Shown here piece after piece: positions 10,914 to 21,552 of a stretch of 58,323 nt of DNA; within the stretch, counting starts at the first letter, position 1, and each line of letters starts with the position of its first letter. The position numbers were made by a program, and so were the translations under genes. The DNA is taken from positions 1,062,214 to 1,120,536 of the forward strand of contig CABFPE010000183.1 in assembly GCA_900660155.1 (NCBI GenBank), written 5' to 3'. The DNA is from Hofstenia miamia (taxonomy: Eukaryota; Xenacoelomorpha; Acoela; Hofsteniidae). The notes under the pieces were generated by a model. The model did not search any database and was not told the DNA's origin. It saw only the letters and a list, made by a program, of their open reading frames with translations.

Positions 10914-11243
10914 TCACACCCTGCTATCAGATGATCTACTGTCTCCGCCTCTTTCTTCACCGAGTAGTGACCCTCTAGGTTGTGCTTTTACGTATTCCTT
11001 TAGCACTAGTGCTTCTACAGTTTCCTCCACACTTAGCAGTCCTTTCCCTCCTTTATGCCTTGCCATGTACAGCTTTTCAACATCTCCATTTAAGTTGGAT
11101 GCTCTCTCTGCTGCTAGTATCTTCCTTGTCTCCCTGTCTAATTCCCTCAGTTCATTCTTGTTCCACCTAACTATCCCTGCCGAATATCTCAACACTGGCA
11201 TTGACCAGGTATTAATTGCTTTTATACTATTCTGCCCATTCAA
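10914..11243 (-). pseudogene. R4/Dong-like LINE, post-RT thumb/linker fragment
   Basis: This 109-aa ORF contains IKAINTWSMPVLRYSAGIV, RWNKNELRELDRETRKILA and HKGGKGLLSVEETVEALVLK. That block directly follows the reverse-transcriptase palm in R4/Dong-like LINE proteins. It is in order with the YMDD motif upstream on the same strand and the VVPVVVGALG block downstream. It starts and stops inside the element, so it is a remnant, not a gene. Confidence 0.7.
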
Positions 11244-11560
11244 TGCTGACTTCTGTAGTACCTTCTTTCTTTCCTCTTGTATTCTTTTCTTAACCTCGTC
11301 CTCTGGTCATTGTCCTCTCCGATGTCTCCACTTGCTTCTGCAACATCTTCCTTGATCTAGCATTCATCTTTAGGTCGTCCATGTACCACAGGTGACTCAC
11401 TGCTCTACTATTCTTCTAAAGCTTATACCCTATGCCTGTCTGCCAGCCTACTTGAAATCACAGAAGTTAGCAATTTCAAAGTCGCTTGCCTCACTACCTT
11501 TCTTTGGGTCCTTCTGTATCAGAAATGTCCTTCCCACTACCATCCACTCTGGGCACCCAC

Positions 11561-11770
11561 TCACCACACACTCTCCAATGCTACTGCTAGTCTCTCATGA
11601 ACACTTGTGAACTTCTTCAGCCAATAAACATGTACCTCATCTCTGCCTGGCGCCTTCCAGTTCTTCATCTTCTTTAGAACCTCCTTCAGCTTTGCAGTTG
11701 TGATTACTTCTTCTTCTTGGCTGAATTCCTTTGGCATCTGTACACTATCTCTGGTCCCGCACTTCCCCAT
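11561..11770 (-). pseudogene. R4/Dong-like LINE, RT finger fragment
   Basis: This 69-aa ORF carries KNWKAPGRDEVHVYWLKKFT followed by SVHERLAVALESVW. It corresponds to the RT finger region 'W-K-A-P-G-x-D-x-V' of R4/Dong-like LINEs. It precedes the YMDD palm on the minus strand by about 200 bp, shorter than normal, indicating internal loss. Confidence 0.7.
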
Positions 11771-12084
11771 ATATTCTCCCAGAACCTTACTGCGTCAATG
11801 TAGAATCTTCCTTCTTGAGTCTCGAACTTCATATTGTCTTTTGCCTGCCTTGCCCTACATTTTCTCAATTTCTCAGCGTCTGCTTAAGCTCTTCTCTTGC
11901 AGTTTCTATAGTCTTCCCCTTACCTACCCTGCACCTGTCCTGTATCGCCTTACTTGTCCTGATCTTCCCTAATTGCTGCCTAATCTTTGCCACTTTATTC
12001 TAAATGCTTTTCTCCCATACTGGCTTTCTGTCTACCTTCTCTTCTTGTCGTCTTTTCTTCTTCATGTCCATGCCTACATTCTTT

Positions 12085-13132
12085 TCGGGACTGAAAGCAA
12101 GAACAGCATCCCCATTAAATCTCTATCCCAAGAATCTCAACATCATTGCGATGTTGGAACACAATTAGATTCAGTTTCTAACTTACATCCATTTGTAGAA
12201 CTAATGTTTCTGTGACATAGTCACCTTACTCCAAAATTCTTAAGCTTCATTAACACAAAGTAGTACAATGCTTTGAACTTAATAACGACAGCTTATCTTG
12301 TGATTAAAAGCTCTACTTTGTATCTTCTTCAGTTACTGATTAGCAACATTGAAATCTTTATTCAAATATGACATGAAATTATTCCATATATATCTAGAAT
12401 ATAAACGAAGTCAGTTTGACGCTGCAAAGCAACAGGTATAAAAAAACCTCATGAAGTAAAGCACTTGCTTATTATGATATCATTAACTTTTAAACAGGGA
12501 CAAAAGTTCAAATCGTGTGGGACTTCGGGACAACAGCTTAAACTCGAGACAGCAGAGGTCAGTACTAATTATTGCATTCGTAAAATTATTGTTTAGAAGT
12601 TCATAGTCTAATTGAAAAAACTTAATTGAAAAAAAATTGAGAATCTCGAGTAAAAATAGATTTATAAAATTATGATCTTTGATCATTTGCAGAAACAGAA
12701 ATCAAAGAAATAGCCCCTATTATGACGCTCGGGAAAATAAAAATGTCACCCCATGTAATTCACATTAAGCAAATCTAAAATGTACATGTTTACAATTATT
12801 CTCACAGTCAAAATACATATGAAAAGATTAATGAAAAAGCCCTAGTACAGGTTAATGATTCATGGAAAAAATTTTCTAGTATCTGGTGGACAAAAAAATG
12901 TCTTTGCTTTTTTTAATGATGTTCCCATGAGGCCTTTGTTCGAGGGTACGCATAGTCACACATCACTCTAATATCTCCCAAATCCTATTGACTATATTTA
13001 TTGTCTACCACTTTTTTGTAGTTCTTCAATTCTACAAATAATATGTCTATGTATGTATTGAATCCCACTATAATTAAGTCTTTTATTATCTGCAAAATTT
13101 GGTTGCATTATGTTTTTCAACTTTAAAATTTT
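12085..13132. other. no gene recognised
   Basis: AT-rich DNA without a supported feature. Small minus ORF 12483-12686 is low complexity. Confidence 0.5.
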
Positions 13133-13549
13133 TTAATCCCAGTATTCCAATATCACAAAATGATGTTTTGCTATAAATGATATTATTGCTATAACCGCTG
13201 GGCTTATAGGCAATATAATTTCTATATACAATAATATTAATAATTCATCAATAGAATGGAGAATATTAGCTACCTTGATATAAACGCAATGGGAATTTGC
13301 ATTGTTGATAACTTCTTCAGTTAGAAAGTACAAAGCGAACCATAAAAGATAGATCACCCCGTAGGTAATTTGAACTGCCGGTACTATTGTATAGTTCATA
13401 AAATGAGACAGGGTAAATGTTGGTTTTGTGAGTACAGCCAAGATTAACAAGCTATTTGAAAAAACTCCCATCATTGCAAGCACCATTGCAAAGAGCGTGG
13501 TGATGCCAGCAGCCTCTTCCATTGTTGTGTAGTGATTTCCCAAATGCAT
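13133..13549 (-). CDS. hypothetical multi-pass membrane protein, possible divergent 7TM receptor exon
   Basis: This 138-aa ORF starts at ATG 13549. It has hydrophobic segments at about residues 15-42 (LFAMVLAMMGVFSNSLLILA), 52-77 (IVPAVQITYGVIYLLWFALY), 88-110 and 112-128. The first resembles TM1 of rhodopsin-class receptors, where an Asn precedes LLILAVL. The second is followed by a loop and a Cys (SHC) before the next helix, as for the conserved TM3 cysteine. No DRY-like motif follows, so membership in the GPCR superfamily is only suggested. It may be the first exon of a gene ending at 3613-4059 on the same strand. I do not recognise a specific family. Confidence 0.4.
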   Translation of the reverse strand: MHLGNHYTTMEEAAGITTLFAMVLAMMGVFSNSLLILAVLTKPTFTLSHFMNYTIVPAVQITYGVIYLLWFALYFLTEEVINNANSHCVYIKVANILHSIDELLILLYIEIILPISPAVIAIISFIAKHHFVILEYWD

Positions 13550-15700
13550 AAATCACAGCTAGATCTAGCATCTGACGCCGTTATGCATCATTATATTAAT
13601 TCAATGTATTAAGAAATCTACATATTGCTTGTTTGATTTACTATTAACAGCTATTTTAAAAGTAAGTAACGATTAACAAAACTGCTAATTGATTCGGTGT
13701 GTACATAGAAACAGTATTTTATTTAACAAGAGAGATTTATTTTTATACATTCATATAGATATAAAATTACAAATGAATTTGAATTATTAATAAAAAATGT
13801 TTAAGAGTAGCACCTGTAACATTAAACAATGCGTCAGATATTTACATAAATCCAAATAACTCTGTAACATTTTCTTATAATAGCTGCAATCACAATAAAG
13901 TATTTTCTCACTGTATAAATAACAGAGAAGACAACTTAAATTTGTAGTTTGTTTTTGGACATTTTGGTCATACGCTGAGTCTAATGCCATTAGTTACTCA
14001 TAATTTTATGGCATTAATTTTTAAGCTGTCGCTAATATTTTTATGAATTATGTGAGAACATATTTATAACTTCTTCTGCGCATTTAGATCTCATATGTAC
14101 ATAAGAAAGACTTTCCGTCAACCTGATTGTCATTATAAAGTTGATTAGGAATGAGCTCCTCTCCACTAAATGAAGTTTTTGATGCACTAAAATCAGGTTT
14201 AATTTCTTTCCTTCCATTCCTGATTGACTTCCTTAAAAGTGTAATTCGTGAATTCACAACATAAAATAAGTGTTTATTAGACATTCTTACGTACATTAAG
14301 CTATCAGTATAAAAATAGTCTCACTAGGCTAACTTTTAAATGACTGATTGGCATGAAACTTATTAGTAGCAACTTGCCCTAATAATGTCCACTAAATTTG
14401 GATGGCTGTCATTATTAACCATGTCTACGCTCCAAGGTTAGCATATTAACTGTAATGCTAAAATATTTTAAATGTGTTCAAAACCTAAACAATGCTTATC
14501 ATTTAGCACGGTTGTGGCCAATGATAAACTGAATGCATTGAAAAAGCAATGATTCGATTTTTTCCAGAACTGACTTTCTGAAGTGAACTTATCAATGAAG
14601 ATACCTATAAAAATCCCATATATTTTTAAAGAAATATGTGGATAACTCGAAAAACATTGAAACTATTATTTTTTAGACAATTGCGTTGCTAACAATATAT
14701 TTGGAATAGTAAAAAAAATATCAGGTTTCAATTTTCGTTCAAAGAGATAAAAGAATTTATAAAAGGGTGATCCTTCAGCACGCCTATTGAAAGATTAGCT
14801 AAAGTGCAATTTCGGCCCAATAACACCCGGGAACTGCATTATATTGATAAATGTCATAGATGCCATATATTTATTACCTATTTTTATAACTTTATAATAT
14901 TTGATATTTATAGCTACTAAAATAATATGAATCTTAAACCAAAATTAATCTTGCACTTCCTTCACCCAATAAAATTTCCATACCGACCTCAAATCACGTA
15001 CGTGACTATTGGCAATGCCAAATATATGATAAAAATTCTCTAAATTGGGTCGAGAAGTGTTCTAAGTGAGATTTTCGCTTCCCTTTGAATTATTATTCGG
15101 TTAGAAGAGATTGTGAATGCATGCATATTACATGTTCAAATGTGACCCAGTTAACCTATAATGCGAGTCTAAACTTATGTTAGCTAGTGTAACTTTTAAT
15201 GATTAAGGCGAATTGTCCGCATTTTGAAAAATTGTATCAAAGCCTGTAAAGAAATATTGAAAGGTTTTTTTACATGAAGACATCCATAGGGTAGGGGGCA
15301 CTCATTCTAAAACATGTGATTATGCCTGAATTACATGCAATAAGAATTTTTTTCAATGAGAAATCCGATTTTTGTAAAAATATTCAATTTTTTTCCACAC
15401 CTAGAGTTCAGATAATAAAGCTGTCTAATGTCCATGGGAACAAAAACTATCCTGAAAAAATTTGTTTTTTGAAGGCAATCTGTGTGAGATCCGTCCAGAC
15501 GTGTCTTGCGCAAAGTCAGAGGAGACAATTCTCTATCTTGTGGTGTTTTTAGACTTTAAATATCTTCATTAGTACGTGAATTATAAGAGTTTAAAACTTT
15601 TCTGGTGAAGTCATCCAGATTTTAAAAAAATCCTAGTGGAAATAGTGTTAATTTTATGTACAATAACTTAGATATAATAAAGTAATTTTGTACTTTAACT
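13550..15700. other. no gene recognised
   Basis: AT-rich unassigned DNA. Small ORFs at 13787-13990, 14084-14296 and 15316-15552 lack recognisable motifs. Confidence 0.5.
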
Positions 15701-15711
15701 AAGAATATGAA

Positions 15712-15760
15712 GTGATGGTCTAGTTGTTAACCGTGCGCTAAAGTTTATTAAGTAGTAGTA
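15712..15760 (+). repeat. tRNA-like A-box next to an AGT trinucleotide run (possible SINE fragment)
   Basis: GATGGTCTAGTTGTTAACCG resembles a tRNA-derived A box (11 of 12 positions of TRGYNNARNNGG). It is followed by (AGT)n. No B box is visible downstream, so this is at best a truncated SINE. Confidence 0.25.
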
Positions 15761-15835
15761 GTAGAAACGTCTATTTAAAGTAAAATCAACAAATAACTTC
15801 ACTGTAAAGTGGCTACACAAATATGACAAAGAGTA

Positions 15836-17008
15836 TCAATAATTATTAAAATATGCAGTAAAGTAAGGGATGAATTGATCTCTTCGCATAGATAAGTTTA
15901 TTCTTTCCATTCGGAATTTTTCTTCAAGCACCTCCGGTAATTTTATAAACCATTGTGATGCGTAATCAAAAATTGAGATTATAGTACTGAGGCATATTGT
16001 GAATAAGAATTTCTTGTCAACTTTTGGTCTCATCATTGTACAAATAATACGAATGTGATTTTTCCATTTAAGATCATCAGAAATAGTGATGCCCAGCAAG
16101 CGCTTAAGATGTATCGTAGCAAAGTCAGCCGGTAAAATGTGTTTTGTTTTACCAAATAACATCTGCCAAGATTTAGCTAAGTTGTTTAAAGATTTCTGGT
16201 CTTTGGAAAGTAACAGATCAAGCTTATTAGCCAATTGTTCGTTGTGATGCAAATTGTAAATACGCCGAGGATCTCTATCCTAACATGCTCGCTTATAGAA
16301 TAACTTCTTAGATTTATTCACCTCTGCCGAGAGCTTCTTGCAAAGGTGTTTGTAAATCGCAGTATCCGTCCTTGAATGACGAAGACGTTTTTGTTCGAGT
16401 TCACTGATCACCCTTGATAAACATTTTGGATTATTATTATAATCATGCTTAACGGACGAGTAAGGAATGACACGCATAGCATAGGAGATTGCCTCGTAGA
16501 AATAATTCAGCTTGTCATTTATGTCAGAAGTATCGTATTGGTAAGAGAAGTCAACAGAATCGAGTTCACTTCCTGAGGTCCATGACATTACACCAAAAGG
16601 CCTCAGGACAATTATTAATAACATTCTTCATTAAAAGTTGACGATGAGCAGATTTTCTAAGAGGCGCCAGTAAGTCAGGTGATTTATAAGAACAAAAAAT
16701 ATCATAATCCATGAGAAATAAATCCAAAATTGTTAGCAAATGTGTGGGCTCTGCGATTTTGCAAAAAAAATTTAAAGAATCCTCAAGATCAGGCAGCGCT
16801 GAGCTAATAAAGCTATTATTAACATCTCTGCAGATAACTAGGTTTGAGTCAAACTTAAGATTGCGAAAGCAGTCGATTTGTTCAACTAAAGAGTTGATAA
16901 TTGAATCATTTTTACATTTGTTGAGTGCTGGAGGGATATAAATGACAATTAGTAAAATGGTCCATTTAATGAGATGCACAGCCAGTAGATCAGCCGGCAT
17001 AACAATAT
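15836..17008 (-). mobile_element. CR1-like LINE 'C', 3' part (endonuclease end, linker, RT C-terminus)
   Basis: On the minus strand three ORF pieces follow in order. 17000-16566 contains LLIVIYIPPALNK and RDVNNSF, as in the middle of an APE endonuclease. 16624-16280 resembles the endonuclease-RT linker (ELEQKRLRHSRTDTAIYKHL). 16252-15836 carries the post-palm block HLKRLLGITISDDLKWKNHI. The RT core with the catalytic YADD is missing between the last two, so the copy has a large internal deletion. At 17008 the sequence stops abruptly against the tail of LINE 'A', which indicates that A inserted into C. Confidence 0.65.
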
Positions 17009-19101
17009 CAAAGTCAAGATAAGATAAGATAAGATAAGATAAGAGATTCTATATTCAGATAAATGTTTACAATTCAATACCTGATAATTTATCTGAATAG
17101 CGTCATAAATTACAAAAAAGTAACCAATCTACAAATCAACATACATTACAAAAAGTAACAATTCTTACAGGCTATGGATGAATTACTTTATATTGCTATT
17201 TTAATGACGAGTTATCGTATAGTCATTGTTGTAAAATTTAAATCCTAACCATGATGTACCTAAAATATATTTTTGCTTAAGGAAGATTTTTAAACGCTTT
17301 TTAAAAGGTTTCAATTTTTCAATGCTTTTAATTTCTTTAGGTAGCGAATTCCAGGTTCGAATTGCGACATTAATGAAAGATTTCTTCAAAACTTTTTTCT
17401 TATACTTAACACATGTAAACATTTTAGATCTTGAATTCTGTTTATGCGCAAATCCCGGGAATTTAATTGAATTATAAGGAAGTAGATTTTTTACTAGTTT
17501 GAAAAATGTTAGCAAGGTATTTAAAATGACGAGTTGTTTTGGAAAGAGAATTGACCTAGAAATGTAATATTTAGTTTTCGATGAATTTTTTGCTGAGATA
17601 TTCAGTGCCCATTTTAATTGAATGTTAAGTTTTCTATAAAGCACATCACTTAGATCAGTAATAAAGATGTTTGCATAATTAAGGTGGCTCATGATAAAAG
17701 CATGGAAGAATTGAATAATTGCACAAGGTGGTAACTGCTTAACTACTAGTGTCATACTTTTTATACCTATAGCTAGTTTTCTAACTGTTATGTTAATGTG
17801 AGTGTTGAACTTTAACTTTGAGTCAATGGTTACGCCTAAGTACTTGAAAGTGTCTACAATAGGTACATTAACAGTATTAATTTTCAAAGTCATTTTGGAA
17901 ACATCGTAGTTATTTTTATTGGGCTGCAAAATACAAAATTCCGTCTTAGCTTCATTAATTAGCAACTTATGCATTGAAAAATATTTTGACAATTTGTTGC
18001 AATTGAATTCTATTGATTCCACTGCTGAGTGCATTGATGTATTATCGCTGAAGATGCAGGTGTCATCGGCATATTGAATTAGATTGCAATTGGTTATTGA
18101 CTGCATGTCATTTACATAAATACTAAAAAGAAGAGGACCTAGAATCGTTCCTTGAGGCACCCCATTGTAAACCGGTAACCAATCAGAAAAAATATCGTTT
18201 AATTTAACTCTCTGAAATCTTTGGTTAAGGTAACTAGTTATCAATTGCTTACTATTACAAGAAAATCCTAAGTAAGATAGTTTTTCAATAAGTATGTTGT
18301 GATTAATCGAATCAAAGGCTTTTGAGAGATCTAAACAAGCTATAGCTAAAAATTTATTAGAATCGAGGGATACTCTCCATTTTTCAGTAGCATGTAATAG
18401 TGCATCAGTTGTTGAAAAATTTTTGCGAAATCCAAATTGGGTGTTCGATAATAAATTATACTTATTAAAATGTTCAATTATTTGGTTATGCAATAATCTT
18501 TCGAATATTTTACTTATTGGAGAAGTAATTGAAATTGGTCGATAATTAGTGGCAATTGAAGGATCGTTTTTCTTAAAAATAGGAGTAATGTGAGCAAGTT
18601 TTAGATAATCTGGGAAGTGATTGCATTTTATAGATTCATTAAAGATGAAATTTAAAGGACTTGCAATGATATCTGCAGTCATTTTAAGAGCCCAGGAGGG
18701 GATATTTGAGGGACCACTTGATTTGTTGGACTTAAGCTTAAGAATCGATTTAATAATTTCATAGGTAGTTGAGAATCGGAAATAAAATTCAGGTGTAAAG
18801 ATTTTGTGTGAGAGGTTTTTGTATTTAATAAGGGGGCCGTTGTAATTTCCTAAGTTGACAAAAGTCTTGTTTAATTCATTAGAAATTTCTAAATTGTCGG
18901 TTAGATTATTTCCATTTTGATCTTTAATCACATCAATTAAGTTTGATTTAGATTGCTTATAATTTGTGATTTCTTTTATTAGTTTCCATTTTGACTTTTC
19001 ATTTGGAAGACGCGTATACTCATTTTTGATAAATTCATTGAATGCCCTACGAGATGCAATATTCTAGGCATTTCTGGCCTTTTTATAGGCAGCAAAGTTC
19101 T
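17009..19101 (-). mobile_element. CR1/Jockey-like LINE 'A' with pentamer tail
   Basis: The minus-strand 3' end is a tandem tail of about 5.6 AAGAT units on the plus strand (17016-17044, TCTTA on the element strand) instead of poly(A). Upstream is a 3'UTR, a 576-codon RT ORF and the endonuclease-RT linker (YKKARNA, then FNEFIKNEYTRLPN), which runs into the 1000-N gap. The same 3'UTR and tail recur at 28231, 32241 and 35566, so this is a family with at least four local copies. Element A is the best preserved minus-strand copy. Confidence 0.85.
17201..18931 (-). CDS. LINE reverse transcriptase (576 codons open)
   Basis: This long open frame holds the non-LTR RT core. The finger block KSSGPSNIPSWALK is at residues 70-83, followed by KLAHITPIFKKNDPSIATNY, FGFRKNFSTTDAL, the first catalytic Asp in CLDLSKAFDSINH (D201), GVPQGTILGPLLFSIYVND (257-275), YADD (287-290) and the LG-block FKYLGVTIDSKLKF. 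The post-RT region ends with WNSLPKEIKSI and a conserved FYNNDYTITR terminus shared with the copy at 34362-35435. All palm acids are present, so the RT may be functional, but the ORF starts at an internal Met; the frame should continue upstream into linker and endonuclease across the assembly gap. Confidence 0.9.
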   Translation of the reverse strand: MIKDQNGNNLTDNLEISNELNKTFVNLGNYNGPLIKYKNLSHKIFTPEFYFRFSTTYEIIKSILKLKSNKSSGPSNIPSWALKMTADIIASPLNFIFNESIKCNHFPDYLKLAHITPIFKKNDPSIATNYRPISITSPISKIFERLLHNQIIEHFNKYNLLSNTQFGFRKNFSTTDALLHATEKWRVSLDSNKFLAIACLDLSKAFDSINHNILIEKLSYLGFSCNSKQLITSYLNQRFQRVKLNDIFSDWLPVYNGVPQGTILGPLLFSIYVNDMQSITNCNLIQYADDTCIFSDNTSMHSAVESIEFNCNKLSKYFSMHKLLINEAKTEFCILQPNKNNYDVSKMTLKINTVNVPIVDTFKYLGVTIDSKLKFNTHINITVRKLAIGIKSMTLVVKQLPPCAIIQFFHAFIMSHLNYANIFITDLSDVLYRKLNIQLKWALNISAKNSSKTKYYISRSILFPKQLVILNTLLTFFKLVKNLLPYNSIKFPGFAHKQNSRSKMFTCVKYKKKVLKKSFINVAIRTWNSLPKEIKSIEKLKPFKKRLKIFLKQKYILGTSWLGFKFYNNDYTITRH

Positions 19102-20101
19102 NNNNNNNNNNNNNNNNNNNNNNNNNNNNNNNNNNNNNNNNNNNNNNNNNNNNNNNNNNNNNNNNNNNNNNNNNNNNNNNNNNNNNNNNNNNNNNNNNNN
19201 NNNNNNNNNNNNNNNNNNNNNNNNNNNNNNNNNNNNNNNNNNNNNNNNNNNNNNNNNNNNNNNNNNNNNNNNNNNNNNNNNNNNNNNNNNNNNNNNNNNN
19301 NNNNNNNNNNNNNNNNNNNNNNNNNNNNNNNNNNNNNNNNNNNNNNNNNNNNNNNNNNNNNNNNNNNNNNNNNNNNNNNNNNNNNNNNNNNNNNNNNNNN
19401 NNNNNNNNNNNNNNNNNNNNNNNNNNNNNNNNNNNNNNNNNNNNNNNNNNNNNNNNNNNNNNNNNNNNNNNNNNNNNNNNNNNNNNNNNNNNNNNNNNNN
19501 NNNNNNNNNNNNNNNNNNNNNNNNNNNNNNNNNNNNNNNNNNNNNNNNNNNNNNNNNNNNNNNNNNNNNNNNNNNNNNNNNNNNNNNNNNNNNNNNNNNN
19601 NNNNNNNNNNNNNNNNNNNNNNNNNNNNNNNNNNNNNNNNNNNNNNNNNNNNNNNNNNNNNNNNNNNNNNNNNNNNNNNNNNNNNNNNNNNNNNNNNNNN
19701 NNNNNNNNNNNNNNNNNNNNNNNNNNNNNNNNNNNNNNNNNNNNNNNNNNNNNNNNNNNNNNNNNNNNNNNNNNNNNNNNNNNNNNNNNNNNNNNNNNNN
19801 NNNNNNNNNNNNNNNNNNNNNNNNNNNNNNNNNNNNNNNNNNNNNNNNNNNNNNNNNNNNNNNNNNNNNNNNNNNNNNNNNNNNNNNNNNNNNNNNNNNN
19901 NNNNNNNNNNNNNNNNNNNNNNNNNNNNNNNNNNNNNNNNNNNNNNNNNNNNNNNNNNNNNNNNNNNNNNNNNNNNNNNNNNNNNNNNNNNNNNNNNNNN
20001 NNNNNNNNNNNNNNNNNNNNNNNNNNNNNNNNNNNNNNNNNNNNNNNNNNNNNNNNNNNNNNNNNNNNNNNNNNNNNNNNNNNNNNNNNNNNNNNNNNNN
20101 N
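19102..20101. other. assembly gap, exactly 1000 N
   Basis: A run of exactly 1000 N is most likely a placeholder of unknown true size. It sits between LINE A and an 18/19-bp minisatellite, which is the probable reason assembly failed. ORFs spanning it are meaningless. Confidence 0.97.
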
Positions 20102-20183
20102 AGGACATCGCGGCCAATGAGGACATCGCGGCCAATGAAGGACATCGCGGCCAATGAGGACATCGCGGCCAATGAAGGACATG
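20102..20183. repeat. 18/19-bp minisatellite
   Basis: Four to five head-to-tail units of (A)AGGACATCGCGGCCAATG. The GC-rich unit stands out against AT-rich surroundings, and units alternate between 18 and 19 bp. The array is cut by the gap, so total length is unknown. The final unit runs directly into CATGTAATTTAATATG. Confidence 0.9.
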
Positions 20184-20338
20184 TAATTTAATATGTCCAC
20201 AAGATTTTTCCAACCACATACAAACACCACAAAGGATTTTGTAATCGCGATCATAACGGTACGGTCCGTAATAGTTCGGAATTTAAAAAATATCTTAATC
20301 ATTGTATGGCTTGAGCCAGCGTTCAGTGAGACAGATTA

Positions 20339-21364
20339 TCTGTGGCTTGAGCATTGAGGTAGAGAGAAGTAATTCATCAATTTTATTAACTACAGATTGG
20401 GCATTAAGCAGTCAAATGCTTGGTAGACATAGTCAATTGTTAGTAGAAACAATTTTTCCATCCTGATAAAGTTTAAGGCCTTTCACCTTGAGAGTTGAGC
20501 GATCGACACCTTGATTGATGAGTTCCCATCTAACTTTAACTAAGTTTCATTCAATGACCCTTTCATCATACGTAAGGTCAGAGGATATAAAAACCCTAGT
20601 ACTGTAATTTTTTCAGCTTAGAAGCATTGGTGCGATCCTTAGACTCCTTAAAGAATCCAATTCTTCTAATATCCTGGAAAATGGGATTTATGTCCAGATA
20701 GCGCAACAGTTTTTCAACTTCAAGCTTGTAGTGGATACGAGTTTTGAGGTTGGTTAAGAGATTCTGGATATTGTGACGTTAACTGAGNTAAGAAATGTTT
20801 ATTAAATAATAGGAAGAGCTATGTAAAAAATACCGAGTAAAACGAGCCTCATTATAAAATTTTATGTGGCGAGCCGAGCCGAGCTGAGCCAACCTTACAC
20901 AAAATTTCAACGAGNTCTGTGGCTTGAGCATTGAGGTAGAGAGAAGTAATTCATCAATTTTATTAACTACAGATTGGGCATTAAGCAGTCAAATGCTTGG
21001 TAGACATAGTCAATTGTTAGTAGAAACAATTTTTCCATCCTGATAAAGTTTAAGGCCTTTCACCTTGAGAGTTGAGCGATCGACACCTTGATTGATGAGT
21101 TCCCATCTAACTTTAACTAAGTTTCATTCAATGACCCTTTCATCATACGTAAGGTCAGAGGATATAAAAACCCTAGTACTGTAATTTTTTCAGCTTAGAA
21201 GCATTGGTGCGATCCTTAGACTCCTTAAAGAATCCAATTCTTCTAATATCCTGGAAAATGGGATTTATGTCCAGATAGCGCAACAGTTTTTCAACTTCAA
21301 GCTTGTAGTGGATACGAGTTTTGAGGTTGGTTAAGAGATTCTGGATATTGTGACGTTAACTGAG
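20339..21364. other. A-N-B-N-A' duplication (likely assembly artefact)
   Basis: Bases 20339-20787 and 20916-21364 are the same 449 bp. Between them, bounded by single Ns at 20788 and 20915, are 126 bp identical to 22116-22241, which belongs to the hAT MITE further downstream. A genuine rearrangement would not leave Ns at each joint. Confidence 0.85.
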
Positions 21365-21552
21365 ACATCTTTGTCAGACTTATGTAGTACCGAGGCTTTG
21401 TCAACATTTTGTCTTACAAGCGATTGTTTGAACTGAGATAGGTCTTCCGACAGCTTGTGGATAGTCTTAGTTATTTCAGAAATTTTGGCATTTAGAAGTA
21501 TTGCAAACGGGACAAAGTGAGAAAAATTTACCAAGATATTCACTAGAATCAT
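21331..21552 (-). pseudogene. LINE ORF1 coiled-coil fragment
   Basis: This 73-codon open piece has AKISEITKTIHKLSEDLSQF with hydrophobic residues at heptad spacing, consistent with a coiled-coil trimerisation region of LINE ORF1 proteins. It is out of frame with the PHD-type finger just upstream on the minus strand, showing decay. Its ATG is incidental. Confidence 0.5.

Larger units (their letters stand above)
10690..12080 (-). mobile_element. decayed R4/Dong-like LINE
   Basis: Reading the minus strand from 12080 down, fragments in several frames appear in the order expected of an R4/Dong-type LINE: a basic RKRRQEEK-type region, NEKCRARQAKDN, an FY-containing segment, NWKAPGRDEVHVYWLKKF, the palm motif LWYMDDLKM (about 11367-11395), then SIKAINTWSMPVLRYSAGIV, LDRETRKIL, GGKGLLSVEE and finally VEVVPVVVGALGAVS. 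These blocks are typical of that clade. Several stops and frame changes separate them, so it is dead. Much of the RT core between the APG block and YMDD is condensed. The long plus-strand ORF here is a shadow. Confidence 0.75.

Noticed and set aside
10612..11355. 247-codon Ser/Leu/Pro-rich plus-strand ORF
   Set aside because: Antisense shadow of the R4/Dong-like LINE, whose motifs lie on the minus strand.
12480..12560. tRNA gene suggested by AGTTCAAATC
   Set aside because: No A box, acceptor stem or anticodon arm can be folded around it.
17016..17044. (TTATC)n as interstitial telomere repeat
   Set aside because: It sits at the 3' end of LINE copies four times, so it is the LINE tail. The pentamer is not a known animal telomere unit.
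18979..20302. Four long ORFs of 370-412 codons
   Set aside because: They consist almost wholly of the 1000-N gap plus minisatellite translation (IGRDVL / HWPRCP repeats).
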